DNA of 64,000 nt from Aotearoamyces nothofagi (lineage: Eukaryota; Ascomycota; Leotiomycetes; Leotiales; Tympanidaceae): assembly GCA_015345905.1 (NCBI GenBank), contig JADDTR010000018.1:558361-622360 (forward strand), read 5' to 3'. The first letter of the stretch is position 1. Each line of letters begins with the position of its first letter. Below the pieces are notes generated by a model that saw nothing but the letters and a program-made list of their open reading frames with translations, had not been told where the DNA came from and did not search any database. This document shows positions 9,654 through 21,929 of this stretch, piece by piece. Made by a program: the position numbers and the translations under genes.

Positions 9654-11440
9654 ATGCCTTCTTCCATCAAAGACGCCGCTGTCCTAGAGCCCTTGTCGCC
9701 ATCGGCAGCCGCAGTGGACGAGGCCATCGAAAGCATCACCGACGCGAGCTGGACAGCGGATGACGAGAAGAAGCTTGTCCGTAAGCTGGACTGCCGCATC
9801 TTTCCCACCCTCATCATCCTCTTCATCTTCAACTTCGTCGACCGGAACAATTTCGCCAATGCCCGTCTCAAGGGGCTGGAGGCCGATCTCCACCTCAGCG
9901 ACGTCCAGTACCAGACGTGCATCTCCATTCTGCTGGTCGGATATGTGACTATGCAGGTTCCGTCGAATATGTTTCTGAATTACATCAATAAGCCTAGCTT
10001 GTATCTCTGCTGCTGCGTTGCTGGCTGGGGTGTTGTTTCGGCTTGTACTGCTGCTACCGTAAGCCCCATAAGTCCATTAGAGCGATTGCAGTTGACAGAT
10101 TACAGCATAATGCTGTAGGAGCAATTCTGTGCCGTTTTGTTCTTGGTGCTGTAGAGTCGGCTTTTTTCCCAGGATCAATCTTCTATCTGTCGAGATGGTA
10201 TACTCGCAGGGAAATGCAGCTTCGTGTGGCCCTCCTCAATGCCGGTAACATTGCAGCTCAGGCTTTTGGCGGTCTCATTGCGGCTGGGATTCTTGGCAAC
10301 ATGGATGGAAAAGGCGGTATCAGGGCATGGAGGTTAGTTATTGCATCGCAGCCTTTCCCTTCCGGACCTTCTAAGAAGTGATAGGTGGCTGTTTATTATC
10401 GAGGGTGCCATAACTATCGTATTGGCATTTCTTGCCTGGCCGATTCTGCCAGACTACCCTCACAGTACCCCTTGGCTATCCGACAGGGAGAAATTCATGG
10501 CCCAGAAGCGCATGGCAGACGATGCCGGCATTGCCGATGCAGACGAGGAAGGACAAAGTGCACTCCATGGACTCAAACTCGCCGTGGCAGATCCCAAGGT
10601 CTGGATACTCGCGTAAGTCCCCTACAGAGTTTCCTTCTTGAATCTATATCCGAACTGACTTTGACAGGTTCACTTATTTCCTGACAATCATGGGTCTTTC
10701 TTTCAGCTACTTCTTCCCATCCATCACCCAATCTCTCGGCTACGGCACAGTCACAACCCTTCTTCTTACCGCTCCCCCATGGGTGTGGGCAGTGATAGCG
10801 TCGCTGCCAAACGCATGGCACGCAGATCGTACAGGAGAGCGATTCTTCCATTATCTCTGGCCAGCAGTAACTTGCATGGTCGGATTCATCATCGCCATGA
10901 CAACAACAACCACCGCGCCACGCTACGTCTCCATGTTCATGATGACGAGTAGGTCCCCCCCTCTCAAGACTCAAGACAAGATGCAACCCTACTGACCAAT
11001 ACCAGCTGGCTACGCATGCGGTTTCCTCGTTCTAGCCTGGATCAGCAACACCATCCCCCGCAGCCCCGCCAAGCGCGCCGCCGCAATCGGCATCGTCAAC
11101 GCCTCTGGAAACATCGGCAGTAAGTTCCCCCCCCCCCCTCCCCAATCCTCCCCCTCGCTCCCTAACCCTCCCAGACATCCCCGGCTCCTACATCTGGCGC
11201 ACAATGTACGCTCCCAACTACGTGGTCCCCTTCGGCGCCTCCCTCGCCATCCTCGGCACCGGCTGCATCTCCGCCCTCACGCTCCGCACCTACCTCGCCC
11301 ACCTCAACAGGAAGCTCGATCGCGACGAAGGCGTCGCCTTTGAGCTGAACGGGACGGCGCTCGAGAAGGGCGCCGAACTCGATCACACTACCGTGGGAGA
11401 CGTCGTCGAGAAGAGTAAAGGGTTCAGGTATCTCTACTAG
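9654..11440 (+). CDS. MFS transporter, allantoate permease (Dal5/anion:cation symporter) type
   Basis: Exons are 9654-10058, 10106-10332, 10385-10612, 10668-10948, 11006-11119 and 11175-11440, giving 506 aa. All introns are 47-57 bases with GT..AG ends. The N-terminus is cytosolic (residues 1-50), followed by the family-typical start of the first membrane helix, RIFPTLIILFIFNFVDRNN, then LKGLEADLHLSDVQYQ. The loop segment FLGxxEAAFFPG-like FVLGAVESAFFPGSIFYLS and the intracellular RWYTRREMQLR are diagnostic of the Dal5-like group, which imports carboxylates, vitamins, ureides or small peptides by proton symport. About 12 membrane helices fit the length. The C-terminal tail ends in a charged cytosolic stretch. 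Because it is divergent from a polyol dehydrogenase the two may be co-regulated, but that alone does not make the substrate a sugar alcohol. Confidence 0.88.
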
Positions 11441-11972
11441 ATTCACGAGCTACGTCGCGCGCTGGCACCTCGGCTCTTGCATATTGAGAGGAGATGGGTT
11501 CTGTGATATAGCCGGTATTATCTGGCATGGCCGGTGCTAGCTTTATGATATCATGTTCTCGCGCCTCTGTGTTAGATACTGATTACGGACCCTCAAGGGC
11601 CACGAGGGATAGATATATATCCCATGGCGAAATAGCCCCACCCGAACCAACTGCAGAGACAATTCCACCTGCCCAGCTCCTTGCCTTGCATAGGACCCAA
11701 CCACCTGTTTAAAATAGCTAGTATCATCTCAAGTATATAGATCGCTGTTCTGTGACTGATTCAATGCCAGCTACTTCCACCAACACCTATAACCACAAGC
11801 ACTCGCAGATTCAATTTGTTTACATCTCTTGCCAAGATCACGCTTCAATCGCCAGTACGATTCTCTTCATAAGATATTACTTAGTTCAATTCTATACCGC
11901 AGTTGATAAGCAATCTGTCGAATGTAACAATATAGGCCTATCAAAAAGAATGTATATATAACCCCCCCATAA
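11441..11972. other. Convergent intergenic region
   Basis: 532 bases between the 3' ends of the transporter and RXT3 genes. Nothing recognisable beyond AT-rich 3' UTR-like DNA. Confidence 0.5.
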
Positions 11973-14294
11973 TCAGCTCGGAACGACAGCGTCGCTGTGT
12001 TCCTGTTCGTGTAGCTGCTCCTTAGTATTCGGCCCCTCACTCTTGGCTGATGTGTCCTTGTCCTTCGCTTTGTCTAGCCACCAGCTACCCATCCCCAGTC
12101 CACTAAGTCCACCCGTCTGCCCATCACCTCGCACAAAGCTCTCTCTTGCTACTCCATCGTGTCTTTCGTTATCAGGGACGTGCCCGTTACCCGCCACTAA
12201 CAGTGGTGCCCATCTGTACTCTTCTTCAATTTCCTCGTCCTGTAGTGAAGGGTCCATTCGCATTCTCCTCCCTTTCCCACGCAACTCCTTTGTTGACTCG
12301 GCGCCCTCGACCCATTTTATCTTCGTAATCATATAACTAAGTCCGTCGTGTGTTTTACTCCATTGACGACTCTTTATGCCCCAACGAATAGTGCTTGAAT
12401 ATTTCTCCAATACAGGAAGTATCAGTACCGTTACGTGGAGGTCGCAGTCTTTGGGTGGGAGCATAGGGCCTCTAGGGGGCGGTTCAGTCAGAACTGTATG
12501 ATTCTCAATCACGGCCTCTCCCGCCGTAGATGTGTCCTTGCCGTCGGGGTCTTGAGCCACACCGTTTTTCGCTGGTTCTGGCACATCGATAACGAGATCC
12601 AGCACTGATATGTCAACATCTTCAGGCCACTCGCCACGGATCCAGCCGCTATGTATGCATGCCGCGATAACATCAGAATCGTCGGTATATATATCAGTCC
12701 CCCAAACCGGGCGACGACTCGTTATTTCCTTGCGACATATAGATGTAAGATAGATTCGTGGAACACGAACAGTCAATGTACAATTCTCCTGCCCTTCAAA
12801 TCGCGGTAGAGGTGTCGGCGTACTAGCGAATCCACGACGTCGGAGATTAGAATGATCCGTTGACGGAGGTTCGCCTGCCTTTAGATGAGCTTCATAAACA
12901 AAATGACCAAGATGATTGCGTGGAAGACGGGCTACACTGTCAAGGACAGATTGCGATCTGACAATCTGCTTTGGTTTCGGTATTAGCGCTAGTGCTTGTG
13001 AAGGCTTGTGATGTCCCGCCACATGATGGTGATGGTGATGGTGGCGATTAACATGATGGTGATGGGGGATAATCTTGGTCTCTGTGGATGGAGGAGACGC
13101 GACCACCTGAGGCGCTCCTACGTTTTTGAATGGTATGGCGTTGGACTGGGTCGGTGAGGAGTTTACTTCAACTGCGTCGGAGCGGGGATTTTGTGCACTA
13201 AATAAGTTAGCATTCTAGATGCAAATGAGAAGTTAAGATGGGTGATAGAGACATACGCTCGATTTGACCCGGGACCGTGACTATGCCCTGCTTTGGAACG
13301 CTTTGAGGAACGACCGCTCGGCGTTCGCCTACCCGTACTACTATCGTCTCCTTCCTTGTTGTCTTCTTCCTTAAGCTTTCTCCGCCGGCCACCTCGAGAT
13401 GATGTACGAGACAACTTGTGTCCGACATTTTCACCAGGTTCCTGTGCAGCAACTCCGTCCAGATCGTCTCGTCGTAGCTGACCAGAGTTGGAGAATGGAG
13501 TTTGTGCTCCACTAGTCGCAGCTGGGCTAGCCATGCCGCCAACTCCACTGCCAATCCCTGAAAACATCTTGCCAAACTCGCTCTTGATACCAGGCTCGCC
13601 TCCCGGTCCACTCAGCTGTCCCTGTGCACCTTGAACGGCTTGAGGAAAAGGGGAATTGCGACCTTTCCTATTAATCTCGGATTGCTGTATGCCTAGATAT
13701 ACCCCCCGCTGTAATTGTTGAGCTTCTTCATTTGATCGCGATCTATTTGGCGAGTCATGTAGACGATGAGGAGCAGGTGCAGGCCCACCATACGCTGGTT
13801 GCTGGGATGCTGCCGGCCTTTGTCGATCATCATTGGGTTTCTCGAATTGAGAGGTTGTAGTATTTCCCTGCTGCGGCGGAGGTGCTTGTCCGTATGAGCC
13901 AGGAGGATATCGTGTATCAGGACCTGAAAATGTTGGAGGGCCACCATAAGGCTGCCCACCACTTCTTGGATAATGATAGCCCGAGCCAGGAGGAAGTTGT
14001 GATGGAGGCTGCTCTACAGGTGCCTGATCATGCCTTGGCCTCATCCATTGGGTAGGGTCTCGAGACTCTGGGGGTGCACCATACGCTCCGCCCTGTTGTT
14101 GGGTATATTGTCGACCATATTGCGGGCCTTCGTGTGTCATAGAACCAGATTGTCTAAAGCCAGAAGACTCTCTACGATCAAGGAGCTCCCTTTCCCGATT
14201 TCTTTCAATATCTCTTTCCCGTTCCCGATCCCGTTCTCTTTCCCTTTCCCTTTCTCGTTCTCGTTCTCTTTCCCTCTCTCTCTCTCTCTCCCTA

Positions 14295-14327
<33 letters not shown>

Positions 14328-15385
14328 ATCTCACGCTCACGCTCCCTCCGTCTTATCGCTTCGTCCTCTAGCCTCTTTCGCTCCCGAAAAGCAAGCATGT
14401 CTTCTCTTTCTGCATAACCTAATGATCGCGCATATGCCGGTTCCTGGCGTTCAGTGGCGACCCTTGATTGTGGGCCATTGAAAAGTGGTTGGCTGTTAGG
14501 TCTAGGTGGTATAGCATTTGGGTTCGGAACTCGAACAGGGTATTGCTCTCGTCGTTCTTCGAGTATTTGGCCTGGGCCATTTCTTTGCGGATACGCCTGA
14601 GGGGTGCTATAGCGATGGGCTTCTGGGGTTGATATCGTGGTGGCTCTTGATGGAGAACCTGCCGAATTTGCTCGATGATCGCGAACTACTTGAGCTTCGT
14701 GGAGGCGTTGATGATCCGGTGTCTGCGGTCGTCTGAAGCGTCCATAATCAGGACCAGCGGTAGCAAGTCGAGGCGAGGCTTGAATTGACCCCGGGTAGGT
14801 TGTGGGAGTAGTAGCTGAGGCCATCATTGGCGGTGGAGGAGGATATTGGGATGTCGGCTGCGCAGATTCGCGTGCTGCAGGTGGAGGCCCTCCCAGCATA
14901 GATGATATCGACATGCTACTATTCACACTGCTGGGTCGATGTATGGAAGAAAGGGATGGCAAGTCCCGGTTGGCGGGAAACGACATCGGAGGTCCAAGAG
15001 CTGGAGGCGGGCCTCTCGACAGTGGAGCGGGTGGATATGATTGTGAATGTGGGTGTTGAGGATGAGGAGGCTGTTGATGTTGCTGTTGAGGAGAAGAGGG
15101 AGGAGGCATGCCTCGATTCACAGGTGTGCCATGACCTATCGAGGAGGTGCTAGTATGCCGAGTATGCCCGGTGTTGGGCATCGGAGCGCCATCGCGTGCA
15201 TATGAAGGGGGAGGAGGGGGATAGTAGCTCTCTGAAGTCTGCCTTCGATGTTCGGCGTATGAAGGGGGCGCGTTCGAAGGATGGGAAGCTGGAGGAGCCT
15301 GATTCGGAGCTGGCTGAAAGGGAGCATGCGAATATGGCGACGCAGTGTTGCGCGAGAAGGGATGGTTTGGATATCGTGGATCCAT
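11973..15385 (-). CDS. rxt3: Rxt3 family subunit of the Rpd3L histone deacetylase complex
   Basis: Two exons, 15385-13257 and 13197-11973, separated by a 59-base intron (GTATGT..TTTAG, phase 2), give 1117 aa. Yeast Rxt3 is a subunit of the large Rpd3 (Rpd3L) histone deacetylase complex. The N-terminal 700 residues are disordered, Pro/Gln/Ser-rich, with a long Arg/Glu repeat encoded at about 14190-14345, which probably forms a single charged helix. A His-rich patch lies at about 13018-13080. The conserved Rxt3 domain spans roughly residues 800-1010 and contains LPRNHLGHFVYEAHLKAGE, CTLTVRVPRIYL, DIYTDDSDVIAACIHSGW and WGIKSRQWSKTHDGLSYMI. The C-terminal 60 residues are acidic and low complexity. 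The start at 15385 gives MDPRYPNHPFSRN, typical of filamentous-fungal orthologues. It is divergent from BTN1 and much longer than the yeast protein, as expected for Pezizomycotina. Confidence 0.88.
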
Positions 15386-16214
15386 CTTGCTTTTCGTGCG
15401 GTGTGCGGGCTGTAGAGATCTGGTCTATGACGAGGACAAGCTCTTTCAAGCTCGAGAAAACGCACTCGGAGACAAAAGCTGCAGCTACAACCGTTCTCCC
15501 TAATTTCTCATGCTGTATCAGCCACAAGCTGCTGGCAGGGAAGTGATGGGCGATGTCGATGAGGAGATGCAGTCGGGTGCTGCGAATGTGTGAAGTGCTG
15601 CTGGTGTTGCGGTTGTTGTTCCCGAAAGGACAAACTTCTCTCCACACTCTGGCGCCTGTCTAAGTGGGTGTTTAATCCGGTCGCGCGTGCACAAGAGCAA
15701 CCCAGAGTTTGGCGCGGCGCATCACCGCCCGACACACCAACCGGCGCTAAGTTCTTCCTTAGCCTGGCCTTAAAGACCAGATCCATGCTAGCGCCGCACA
15801 AATGTAGGGGCAAGGCCGCAAGGCGTCGAGGCTGCAAGGCTGCAAGGCTGCAAGGCCTCCAGGTGTCATGGGGAACATTTAGCGATGGCAATGCCGACTG
15901 GGTCGGCCTTATCTCCTCCTCTCCTCCTGCTGCTTTCCTCTCTCGCCCTCTTACACCCTCACACCCTCATGTCCGCAAAAACACATACACAATTCACACA
16001 TCTCCGCACAGCCTCTGCCTCATTGACAGCAAACCCCTTACTTGCTGCCATAACGACGTCGGCAGCAACCGTGTTTTCCTGGCCGTACTCGTGCTGTATA
16101 TACGCAGTTGGGCCCAGCAAGCTCCCGAGATGTCTTGAGACAGCTCCATTCGGGACTGCAACAATAAGAACCGACGCTGTTGATTCTTGAAGCGGCATCA
16201 GCGGCATCAACTCA
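15386..16214. promoter_or_regulatory. Divergent intergenic region between RXT3 and BTN1
   Basis: 829 bases between opposed start codons. 15800-15870 carries short direct repeats of CAAGGCTGCAAGG. Open frames here lack domains. No distinct operator identified. Confidence 0.5.
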
Positions 16215-17614
16215 ATGCCATCGCCATCAGCATCAGCAATGCTTCCTGTTCCTGGGTCGCCCTCTTCCTCGTGGGCCCTGTACCGAGCGCGGTTCAAGGC
16301 CGTCTTTCGCGGAGCAGACTCCTCAGTCCTCGTCGCATTCTGGCTCTTCGGTACGTGCTATCATTCTAAATACCTCCCATGTGTGTATTACTAACATTTA
16401 CAGGATTGATTAATAATGTTCTCTACGTTATCATCTTATCTGCCGCTTTGGACCTTGTCGGCCCAAATATACCCAAAGGTGTTGTCCTCTTAGCCGATGT
16501 CTTACCTTCATTTCTCACGAAGCTCGTTGCGCCATATTTCATACACAAAGTACCTTATCGCATACGAATCCTTATATTCGTAGCTCTATCGTCTAGTGGA
16601 ATGCTTATGATAGCTCTCACGCCATCAACAGAGAGCGGCGGCTCAGTGGGAGTGAAGCTTGCCGGCGTAGTTCTTGCAAGTTTGAGCAGTGGTGGTGGTG
16701 AGCTCAGCTTTTTGGGACTGACACATTATTATGGACACTTCAGCCTTGCTGCTTGGGGGAGCGGCACAGGGGGTGCTGGATTGGTTGGGGCTGGCCTCTA
16801 CGTTCTGCTGACTACAACCATCGGCTTCTCCGTGAACCATAGCCTCCTTGCCTCTGCCTTCTTGCCTGGCATCATGCTGGTCAGCTTCTTTCTTATACTA
16901 CCGCAAGGACCGTTGAAGTTGGCCACCCAGATGAAAGACTACGATACTCTTCCAGTAGAGGATATCGATGAAGAGGAGGCCATATATGCCGCTGCAATTT
17001 CAACTAGTCTCCTTGCACCCGGCCTCAACTCTCGTACGCCGAGTATCACCGAGAAGCCGACGTTTTTGTCCAATCTTCGACGGGCACGATCTTTGTTCTT
17101 CCCATATATGCTTCCGCTGTTATTGGTTTACGTCGCCGAATACTCCATTAACCAAGGTGTTTCTCCAACGCTCTTGTTCCCGCTTCCTAGTACGCCATTT
17201 AGTACTTTCCGTTCGTTCTACCCGTTCTACAACTTCCTCTATCAAATTGGTGTATTCATTGCTCGGTCATCAACACCCTTCGTCCGTGTCCATTCTCTCT
17301 ACGTTCCATCATTCCTTCAGTTGGTCAATTTGATGATACTAATATCTCATGCTGTGTACAATTGGATACCCAGCGTGTATATTGTATTCTTGATCATCTT
17401 CTGGGAAGGTCTCCTAGGTGGTGCCGTATATGTCAACACGTTCGCGGAAATTATGGAGAATGTGCCAGAGAGGGACAGAGAATTTAGCCTAGGAGCCACC
17501 AGTGTCAGTGATTCGGGCGGTATCTGTGTCGCCGGTTTTATTGGCATGGCCCTCGAAGTCTGGCTTTGTAACTGGCAGGTGGATCATGGGAGGAAATGGT
17601 GCAAGCAATTATAG
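16215..17614 (+). CDS. btn1: Battenin/CLN3 orthologue Btn1, vacuolar membrane protein
   Basis: Exons 16215-16350 and 16404-17614, joined by a 53-base intron (GTACGT, CTAAC, ACAG; phase 1), give 448 aa. CLN3/Btn1 proteins are polytopic membrane proteins of the lysosome or vacuole involved in pH and basic-amino-acid homeostasis. Visible family features are [20 protein letters not shown] at the first helix, [33 protein letters not shown] in the middle and the C-terminal block [21 protein letters not shown]. About ten hydrophobic helices are evident. The cytosolic loop near residues 225-285 is hydrophilic and variable, as in the family. The ATG at 16215 is the first in frame after the upstream stop-rich leader. 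The 3' end converges on the PHO91-like gene. Confidence 0.93.
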
Positions 17615-18179
17615 AGTTAGTACCTACAAGGTTTATGATAGAGCTTAATAAATATAAGATAAATCCAGCTATATGAGTAGGAGAGGTGCAAACCCACTTT
17701 CATGTGCATAAGCTCGATATGAGATAGGGAGAGTTTTGGAAAAGTCTGCATCAATCACGACCTTTCAACCGTAAGTCGTTCGATTGTGAAAATATACCAT
17801 CGCGCTGCTGTCTACATGCAACCTATTTATCTAAAGGGGGACTATGACCCGAGTGCTCAAAAGTAGCTATAATGAACAAGATGGTTTCTAAGCATATAGC
17901 GACAGCCTACTCGTTGTTATCGGGTGGCTACCACGACTTGAATAACATAAGTGCATCGATTGTCGTGTTCGGACCCAGGTAAAATTGGCTCGTTCGACGT
18001 TAACCTTTCACATTCGATACAAATAGCTTGTAGCTTACAAAAAAAGTACAATGTATATTTGCTATCTCCCGCTTCTTACTCTACATAGGTATTTGACCTC
18101 TGGTCAGCCGACTCGAGGCCACTACCTAATAAACAACATGTATCTATTCAAAGCTAATATTTATACGTATACAAACCAT
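17615..18179. other. Convergent intergenic region
   Basis: 565 AT-rich bases between the stop codons of BTN1 and the PHO91-like gene. Nothing coding seen. Confidence 0.5.
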
Positions 18180-20984
18180 TCACATACCGACAATAAGCAT
18201 GGATCCATAGCCCACGGAAATGATCACCACGAGGGAAATCAGACTGCTCGGCACACCTCTGCTAATGAAGTGCTTGACTTGCAGATATCTCTGACCCGTC
18301 TGAGGATCTTCCATCATGATGGCGGCTATCTTTCGTTAGTAATTTACAGGTTTCACAAAATAAGGAAACTTACTCATATTTGGGAATCCAGACGTAGGCA
18401 ATCCCATTGCGGCACTGCACATTAATGCACACCCCATAACCAACAAGTTCGGGTGTGGTTCATCCATGCCGATACCTACAGAATATACCAGGGGTAGAAT
18501 GATTAGTGCCGCAACGGTGTGAGAAATAAACGTAGCGACAACAAGTATCAAGCCAGCGAATACCACTAGAACACCGTACAAGCTCATGCCATCTACCTCT
18601 GCTGTGATCTTGTTGGCTATGGTGTGGAGTAACCCTGAGCTATTAACCGCCTTGCCGAGAGAGAGACCACCGGCAGCCAGAATTATGATTGTCCATAAAA
18701 AGTTGTTGAAGTCTTCCTTAGTAAGAATACCTGTACCAAAGAATAATACAAGCGGAATAATGGCCACTACGCCCATGTCACCGAAAACATCTTCGAGTCG
18801 ATGGCTAACACACCAAAGTACAATAGTGCCTAGAGTAACCAAGGAGATAAACCATTGCACCCCAGTGAATTTATCCTTCACAGGTCTGATTGGTACAATC
18901 GTTGTGCCTCGGCTAGGTCTGAATGATACCAATAGAAGAAACCAAATGAGGAGGATGGAGATGATGCCAACGGGAAGTGAAATGAAGAACCAGATTCCCC
19001 AGGATGGTTGTGGGTTCATGATCGAAAGGGCAACAATGTTCTGAGGCGAGGCGATGGGAGAAAGCATTCCACCAACGTTTGATGCCAAAGCAATGCCGAG
19101 GATAAGAGCCTTTGACATTTGAGAGTCCGAGGGTAGATTGCGTAGCATGGGCTTCCAAAGTCAGTAAGAGACTAGTACAAATAGCACTGTTTGCTCACCT
19201 GGATTATGGAAAAGCATAGAACGGGGGCAGCGACATTGCTAATCCACATACTCGCAAAAGCTGCAACGAACATATTTGTCACGAGAACTACTCGAGGCTT
19301 TGTCCCTGCCTTGCTAAGGACAAATGTAGCGATTCTCTTAGCAATGTCATACTTCGATAACGCAGCAGCAATTGTGAACCCGCCAAGGAGAAGCATGATA
19401 ACTGGCGTCCACATTGCCCCAAAGATATAAGTAGCGGCTTGTTTGGACCCTAGTCGATGATGTGGTTTGTCATCGGATCGAACAATGCGAAGCACAACGC
19501 AGAGAAAGGGTATCATCAATGCAGTGACAAACAATGGAATGACCTATACCACTATCAATTATCATCCCTAGACAAGTTCAAGAAAGTCATACCTCTGTAG
19601 CCCACAAAAGGCTGACAAATACTAGCATTGCCAGGCAATTCTGCTGCTCCTCTTTTTTCATGATGGGAGTAAAAAGGAGTACGAAGAAGACAGTAATGAT
19701 AGCAATCAACGTAAACATTGTGGAACTGAACAACCATGTGGGACATCGGACACGGCCAACTGGAGTATGAAGCTCTTTCACATTGCCAGTCGATTCGTCG
19801 TCACCTTGTAAACGAGCAGTACCAGGGTCATTGTCAACACCTAGTAACGTCCGTCGAAGACCCATGTTGGCAGCTTGCACTTTTCGTTCAATGCCAATCA
19901 TCTCACGCCAGACAGTATTTCTTTCCCAAACAACGTGCTCTCTCAGGTGTAGGCGGAGCTCTTTCTTGGCTATTGCAATATCTCCTTGTGTCACAACGTC
20001 CGCATAAACCTTTTCCATTTTTGAAATATTTTCCTCGATATGCGTGATCGTTGTTGGCCGAAATGGATATGCCGGTGCGACTGTTTTTTCAAGGTATTTG
20101 TTTTTTAGATTCCGATCTACGATTTTGTCGTACTTTTTAAGAACCTTCTTGAACCCAGTTTGATTAAGCTGAATAAACGATTTCAACTCGCACAACTGAA
20201 CATAAAGACTGATAGTCCGCTTCTTCAAGGTGATCCCTGATGAGTACAACGAATTAAAAGCCTGCTCAGCAAAGTCGTCATATGCTTGGCTATTTCTCCG
20301 GACAGATTTGCTAAATTCAGTAGACGCTCTCAAATCTTCACCGTTCGCACTGCTGATGTTACCATCGTATGCTGTGCTTTTGCTTCGCTTTAAGCCTGTA
20401 GTCTTTGACTTTTGTAACGCAGTTGACTCGTCATCGTCATCATCGCTATCTTCAATCTCTTCATCGATTGATCGACTTATGGTGCTTGGCCGCCGTCGGT
20501 TTGATATGAAGCTTCGGAATACACTGCCTTGCCGCTGTTTACCCTGTTCACGACTACTTGGCGGTCCATTCTCCGGGCCGTCTTGACTGTCTATGGCCTC
20601 GGCTTCGTATGTCTCCGCTTCTTTAAGCAGATCTGAGACCTCCCCATAGATTTCAAGCTCTTTAAGTTGATAGAAAGATGAGATCTTTTCAAGTTCGACA
20701 TCGAGAGCTCGTATGAAGATCTGATCGGGATCTAGACCATCAACAAGTAACGGTGAGGATTCGGGGTCCTGTACAGATGGCGTTGACTGGTGGATGTTTT
20801 TCTCGAGCTGATAGATCCTAATGAAGTCAGCGGCTGTAATGTATATGGTTATAAATATCATGGCGACCGCGTATAGGCGTGACTGGAGGGTATATGCTAA
20901 CAATTTCTTGAGATTACTATATGCAATGTAATGACTACTCCAATCCGGCACTGCATTGAACTGTATGCTGTGAGAAAACTTCAT
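18180..20984 (-). CDS. SPX-domain low-affinity phosphate transporter, Pho87/Pho90/Pho91 type
   Basis: Exons, in coding order, are 20984-20902, 20817-19593, 19543-19199, 19151-18374 and 18325-18180, giving 858 aa (yeast Pho91 is 894 aa). The chosen start gives MKFSHSIQFNAVPDW, the canonical beginning of an SPX domain, which senses inositol pyrophosphates. The first intron (84 bases, donor GTTAGC) is a multiple of three and stop-free. It is removed because only then does the SPX helix read YIAYSNLKKLIYQLEKN. The C-terminal 450 residues are a SLC13/DASS-like transporter domain with about 12 helices, including NVAAPVLCFSIIQ, ASNVGGMLSPIASPQN and MGLPTSGFPNM. The last exon is short and was built from splice signals. 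Pho91 is the vacuolar member; Pho87 and Pho90 are at the plasma membrane, and I cannot assign which this is. The frame stays open another 103 codons upstream to 21293. Confidence 0.92.
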
Positions 20985-21929
20985 TTCGTCTTCCTCGTCA
21001 AGCCTGCGGATCTTTTCTAATCGTTTAGTGGCGTGCTTCACAAGCTGCGCTTCAAAATCCTGGCGATATTGAATACCTGCGTAGTCGGCGAGTTCGTACT
21101 GTTCAAGGTCGGCAGGTAGAGAATCGTTAGCGATAGATGATTGCCCTCCCTCCTCCAGCCTTGTCAATGACTGGTGGTCTGTAATGCTGACAGCAGGGCG
21201 CAGTAATTGCGGTTCATGAAGATCGGTAGAGGAGGGATTTTTAGATGCGGCTCGCGAAGCTATCGTGAAAACTCGCAGTGACAGCCACGGCAAGGTTTTC
21301 CGAGTGATTTGTTCTTCTATTTTTAGTTGGTAAAATTATCCCACCAAAGGCAAATGGCAAATGGCAGATGGCAAATAGTGGCTTTACAGTTGGACGTTTG
21401 CTGACATGTCACAGCCCCTGCTAACGAGAAGGCTTTCGGCTAACGAGTCACGATAACGAGTCACGATAGCTAGTCCTAGTCACGCGTGTCACGGCACACA
21501 ACGCACGGTTCAAACTTCAGAGTACGAATGATGAATTAAAAGGGAAGAGGGTAGAACGTGAATATACCGCCATTATGATTGGTGGTGGTTTGGCCTACTA
21601 CGCTGTTTTGTAATTTTGTTATTTACAATTTTGTGTTTTCAGTTTTACTGACTCTCCGTTTTAAGCATTACGGTAGGTATATATGATGGAGCAGTGCGTA
21701 AAGCAACGCATGTACTCCAATCTATTATGGAAATCATCGCTGCCCATGCCCAGATGCTAATCCGTCGTCATTACTCCATTCTTCGGTGCAGCCCCACCCA
21801 ATCTATCTTGGGAAGGCTGCGTAGCTGTGGAAGCCGTATATCCACCATATCTTTCGGTGTGGAGAAAATACCGACTGAAACCACGACCCCCATATTGCAA
21901 AAGCGTGTTCCTTAGAAGCCGTCATATTT
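20985..21929. other. Upstream region of the PHO91-like gene, with short tandem repeats
   Basis: Includes a 103-codon open extension of the transporter frame (to 21293), a CAAATGG repeat at 21350-21378, and TAACGAGTCACGA repeated at about 21440-21470. The part next to 21929 is the 3' flank of DPH1. No separate gene recognised. Confidence 0.5.

Noticed and set aside
13163-13197. Reading RXT3 as two separate genes (740-aa and 377-aa frames)
   Set aside because: A good 59-base intron joins them in phase, and the second frame has no ATG at its beginning. Together they form the expected N-terminus plus Rxt3 domain.
15136-15891. Overlapping frames of 109-182 codons upstream of RXT3
   Set aside because: They are antisense or out-of-frame to the RXT3 start and its promoter; no family resemblance.
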